From contig JANATF010000005.1 in NCBI GenBank assembly GCA_029449245.1, forward strand, positions 2,356,001 to 2,420,000: a DNA stretch of 64,000 bases, given 5' to 3'. Of the stretch, positions 62,093 to 64,000 are shown one piece after another (position 1 is the first letter of the stretch; each line of letters begins with the position of its first letter). The notes beneath the pieces were generated by a model. It saw only the letters and a list, made by a program, of their open reading frames with translations, did no database searches and was not told the origin of the DNA. The DNA is from Mortierella alpina (lineage: Eukaryota > Mortierellomycota > Mortierellomycetes > Mortierellales > Mortierellaceae). A program made the translations under genes and the position numbers.

Positions 62093-64000
62093 TTAATCGT
62101 GGAGCATCGTCTCGTCCTCATTCCCCAGCGAGCTGAGCAATGGCTCCAATAGCCCATCCACCTGTTCGATCGACACATTGCAGCACAGCGCAATCAGCCG
62201 CTGATACTCGTGTCGTCGCTTCCCTTGGATGCACTTGAAATGCACCATCTGGTCCACCTGCTCCTTCCGACTCTTCTGCAGCTGTGACAGTTTCAAACGC
62301 AAGTCCTCGGCTTCGCCTTCCAGTTTCTCCACGGTCGACGAGTCTGCTCCTGTCACAGCCTGACCCGAGACCGTTGTCGTCGTTGTCGTCGTTGTCGTCG
62401 TCGTATGACTAGATTCGAGATCGGGCCCAAGCTCTGAACCGGTCGTCAAAGTACCTTCTGTAGCCTCAATCGTCCTGTTATCCGCCATCGTCGCGTCGAC
62501 ATGATCTGTGGCAGCAGTCGTCCCTGAGCCCGCGAGGTCCTTGGCGAGACGGCTCTCACCTCCGTTCTTCAACCCCTCCTCTTCTTGCTCTACCAACTCC
62601 TGCAATCTAAACCTCTGTCGAACATGAATCTCCTGCTTGATCATCGTCTCCAAAACCCGGATCTGCTCTTCCGCCTGTCCTAGCGCTATAGTCTTGACCC
62701 GCAGCTCATGAATAGTTCTTTGACCTGTTTGGATCTCGGTCTGGATCGATTGTAATAGGTTGCGCGCCTCCATCACATCCTGATCCTTTTCATAAATGTC
62801 CTTCTCATACGACTCTGTCAGCCGTCCAAACAGATCGCTGACGGTCGGAATCACGTTCTGTGAGGTCGACGATCCGCTGCCCATGTGCTGATGCCCACCT
62901 GGCAGTCGAGTGAGCGCAGAGCTGGGCCACGAATTGGCATCCTGAAGCTGCTTGTAAAGTGTGTTCGAGGAGGCCGATCCTGGCCCATGAGGGGCGCGTG
63001 GACGCCGCAGAGGGTGGCGAGGGTCCTGGATATGGCTCGGGTATCGCACACCCGTATAGTGTGCACCAGGGAGGGATCTGGCCATCGTGATCGAATTCGC
63101 CGCCCCTGCTTTGGTTCCCGTTCTTGAACCATTCCTTGCCGTGTCTTCATCAGCAGTAGCATTCACAGACGCCTTGGTCGACCGAGGGTCTTGACCCACA
63201 GTGGCAGATACACTCGTGCCTGCTTCACCACCTTGCGCTGTTGTCGTTAGAGCTGCTGTTCCTTGCTGTTCGGCCTCTTCCAGATAGTCATCGGCATTCT
63301 TTCCAGATCGATTCCGGATCTTGGCATCGGCTCCAGCGTCCATAAGCAGCTTGACCATCCTCTTACCACCCACGTTGAGCCGCGAAGCTATGGTCAGCGC
63401 CGTGTCGCCTACATGGTCCTGGACGTTGATGATGGAAGCCAACTCTGAGGGATGCTGGGCTAGTTTCTCCAGTAGACATTCCAGATAGTACCTTGCCGCA
63501 TGAATCTTGCCCCTCTCACCCGCAGTGTTGGCGACATGATGAAACACGGTCTGGTCGTCCTTGTCGATCGTGAAGATGGTCTTTTGTAGAAACTCCAAGA
63601 GCTCGGGGAACGTCTTGCGATCAAAGTTGTTGCTGAACAAGACACTTCGCATCAACGCTGTCTGCCCATCCGTGTTGACCCGGAATGTGTCCGCGCCGTT
63701 CTGAACAAGAATCTTGACCACGTCCGTCTTGGCCATGGCTGCAGCCCAATGGAGTGCAGTGTGTCCTTCGTCATCAATCACAACGTTAAAGTCCACGTCC
63801 GCTGGTGGTTCGCTCAGAATCGTTGGCATGGTGGTTGCATCCGTGACAAAATATTCCAATAGCGCGTCCGCATGAGGTCCACGCGGTGGAGTCTCCACAG
63901 GAGTCATCGCCCTCGTCGTCCCAGCCACGGTCGATGAAGCAGTCGATTTGCGATCGTCCTGATCAGATGCTGCTCTTGTGCGCGAGACCGACCGTCCACT
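62093..64000 (-). CDS. Swi6/Cdc10/MBF-type ankyrin transcription factor, C-terminal part
   Basis: Open to the right edge of the window and intronless here; 635 visible residues. Ankyrin repeats in the Swi6/Cdc10 arrangement: GHTALHWAAAMAKTDVVKILVQNGADTFRVNTDGQTALMRSV, a family-specific interruption (FPELLEFLQKTIFTIDKDDQTVFHHVA), then GDTALTIASRLNVGGKRMVKLLMDAGADAKIRN. A Thr/Ala-rich linker with a ten-Thr run (about 62370-62400) and a coiled coil (LEGEAEDLRLKLSQLQKSRKEQVDQM) follow. The end YQRLIALCCNVSIEQVDGLLEPLL is the conserved C-terminal helix pair of this family. If an APSES/KilA-N DNA-binding domain exists it lies beyond the window, so Mbp1/Res type and Swi6 type cannot be told apart. 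Likely G1/S regulator. Confidence 0.88.
   Translation of the reverse strand, partial: SGRSVSRTRAASDQDDRKSTASSTVAGTTRAMTPVETPPRGPHADALLEYFVTDATTMPTILSEPPADVDFNVVIDDEGHTALHWAAAMAKTDVVKILVQNGADTFRVNTDGQTALMRSVLFSNNFDRKTFPELLEFLQKTIFTIDKDDQTVFHHVANTAGERGKIHAARYYLECLLEKLAQHPSELASIINVQDHVGDTALTIASRLNVGGKRMVKLLMDAGADAKIRNRSGKNADDYLEEAEQQGTAALTTTAQGGEAGTSVSATVGQDPRSTKASVNATADEDTARNGSRTGTKAGAANSITMARSLPGAHYTGVRYPSHIQDPRHPLRRPRAPHGPGSASSNTLYKQLQDANSWPSSALTRLPGGHQHMGSGSSTSQNVIPTVSDLFGRLTESYEKDIYEKDQDVMEARNLLQSIQTEIQTGQRTIHELRVKTIALGQAEEQIRVLETMIKQEIHVRQRFRLQELVEQEEEGLKNGGESRLAKDLAGSGTTAATDHVDATMADNRTIEATEGTLTTGSELGPDLESSHTTTTTTTTTTTVSGQAVTGADSSTVEKLEGEAEDLRLKLSQLQKSRKEQVDQMVHFKCIQGKRRHEYQRLIALCCNVSIEQVDGLLEPLLSSLGNEDETMLHD

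Noticed and set aside
1-64000. CRISPR arrays, insertion sequences, viral or transposon coding regions
   Set aside because: No spaced repeats of that type, no transposase, reverse-transcriptase or capsid motifs; repeats present are micro- and minisatellites and a gene-module duplication.

Overview
The window is 64 kb of nuclear DNA from a filamentous, early-diverging fungus, most likely of the Mortierella type (Mucoromycota). I infer this from the gene set (a PacC/Rim101 pH regulator, a Swi6/Cdc10-type ankyrin factor, a GCP2/Spc97 spindle-pole component, an NRC2/Fpk1-type kinase) together with makorin and attractin-like proteins, which are unusual in Dikarya. Most introns are about 60-150 bp GT-AG introns, and coding DNA is GC-balanced. 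There are no bacterial operons, CRISPR arrays, rRNA genes, recognisable tRNAs or recognisable transposons. Exon boundaries were worked out by hand from splice motifs and reading phase, with no transcript support.

Layout. 1-785: C-terminal end of a DHA2-type MFS transporter. 1.1-2.6 kb: makorin E3 ligase. 2.8-8.5 kb: two minus-strand lipid genes, an acyl-CoA synthetase (6 exons) and a patatin/SDP1-type triacylglycerol lipase (8 exons), suggesting linked release and activation of fatty acids. 9.7-12.6 kb: PacC/Rim101, whose upstream region holds five copies of the PacC core site. 12.7-15.6 kb: an NRC2/Fpk1-like AGC kinase.

16.9-25.9 kb is a gene-poor island of very short intronless genes, several with a good TATA box about 95-185 bp upstream of the ATG. 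It contains five members of one unrecognised microprotein family (62-74 aa). Four of these form two copies of a duplicated divergent gene pair, and one copy is frameshifted. The island also holds two 71-aa proteins beginning MLxxCCAP, a secreted prepropeptide ending in a KK site plus a C-X10-C peptide, and one J-domain/TMEM185-like membrane protein gene with a GC-AG intron.

26.3-33.6 kb: a single-pass membrane protein, the KEOPS subunit Pcc1, a three-KH RNA-binding protein and mitochondrial glutamate dehydrogenase. 35.4-44.2 kb: gamma-tubulin complex GCP2 (10 exons), an m-AAA protease and a four-TM protein. 44.5-49.9 kb: a 1588-aa attractin-like receptor (CUB-EGF-Kelch-PSI-TM). 51.2-56 kb: a PMCA-type calcium pump whose leader abuts a 21-bp minisatellite. 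58.7-61.9 kb: a vesicular amine transporter-like MFS protein. 62.1-64 kb: the C-terminal part of a Swi6/MBF-type ankyrin protein running off the window.

The best candidates for something undescribed are the duplicated microgene module, whose 5' leader is more conserved than its coding sequence, and the somatostatin-ring-sized secreted peptide gene.
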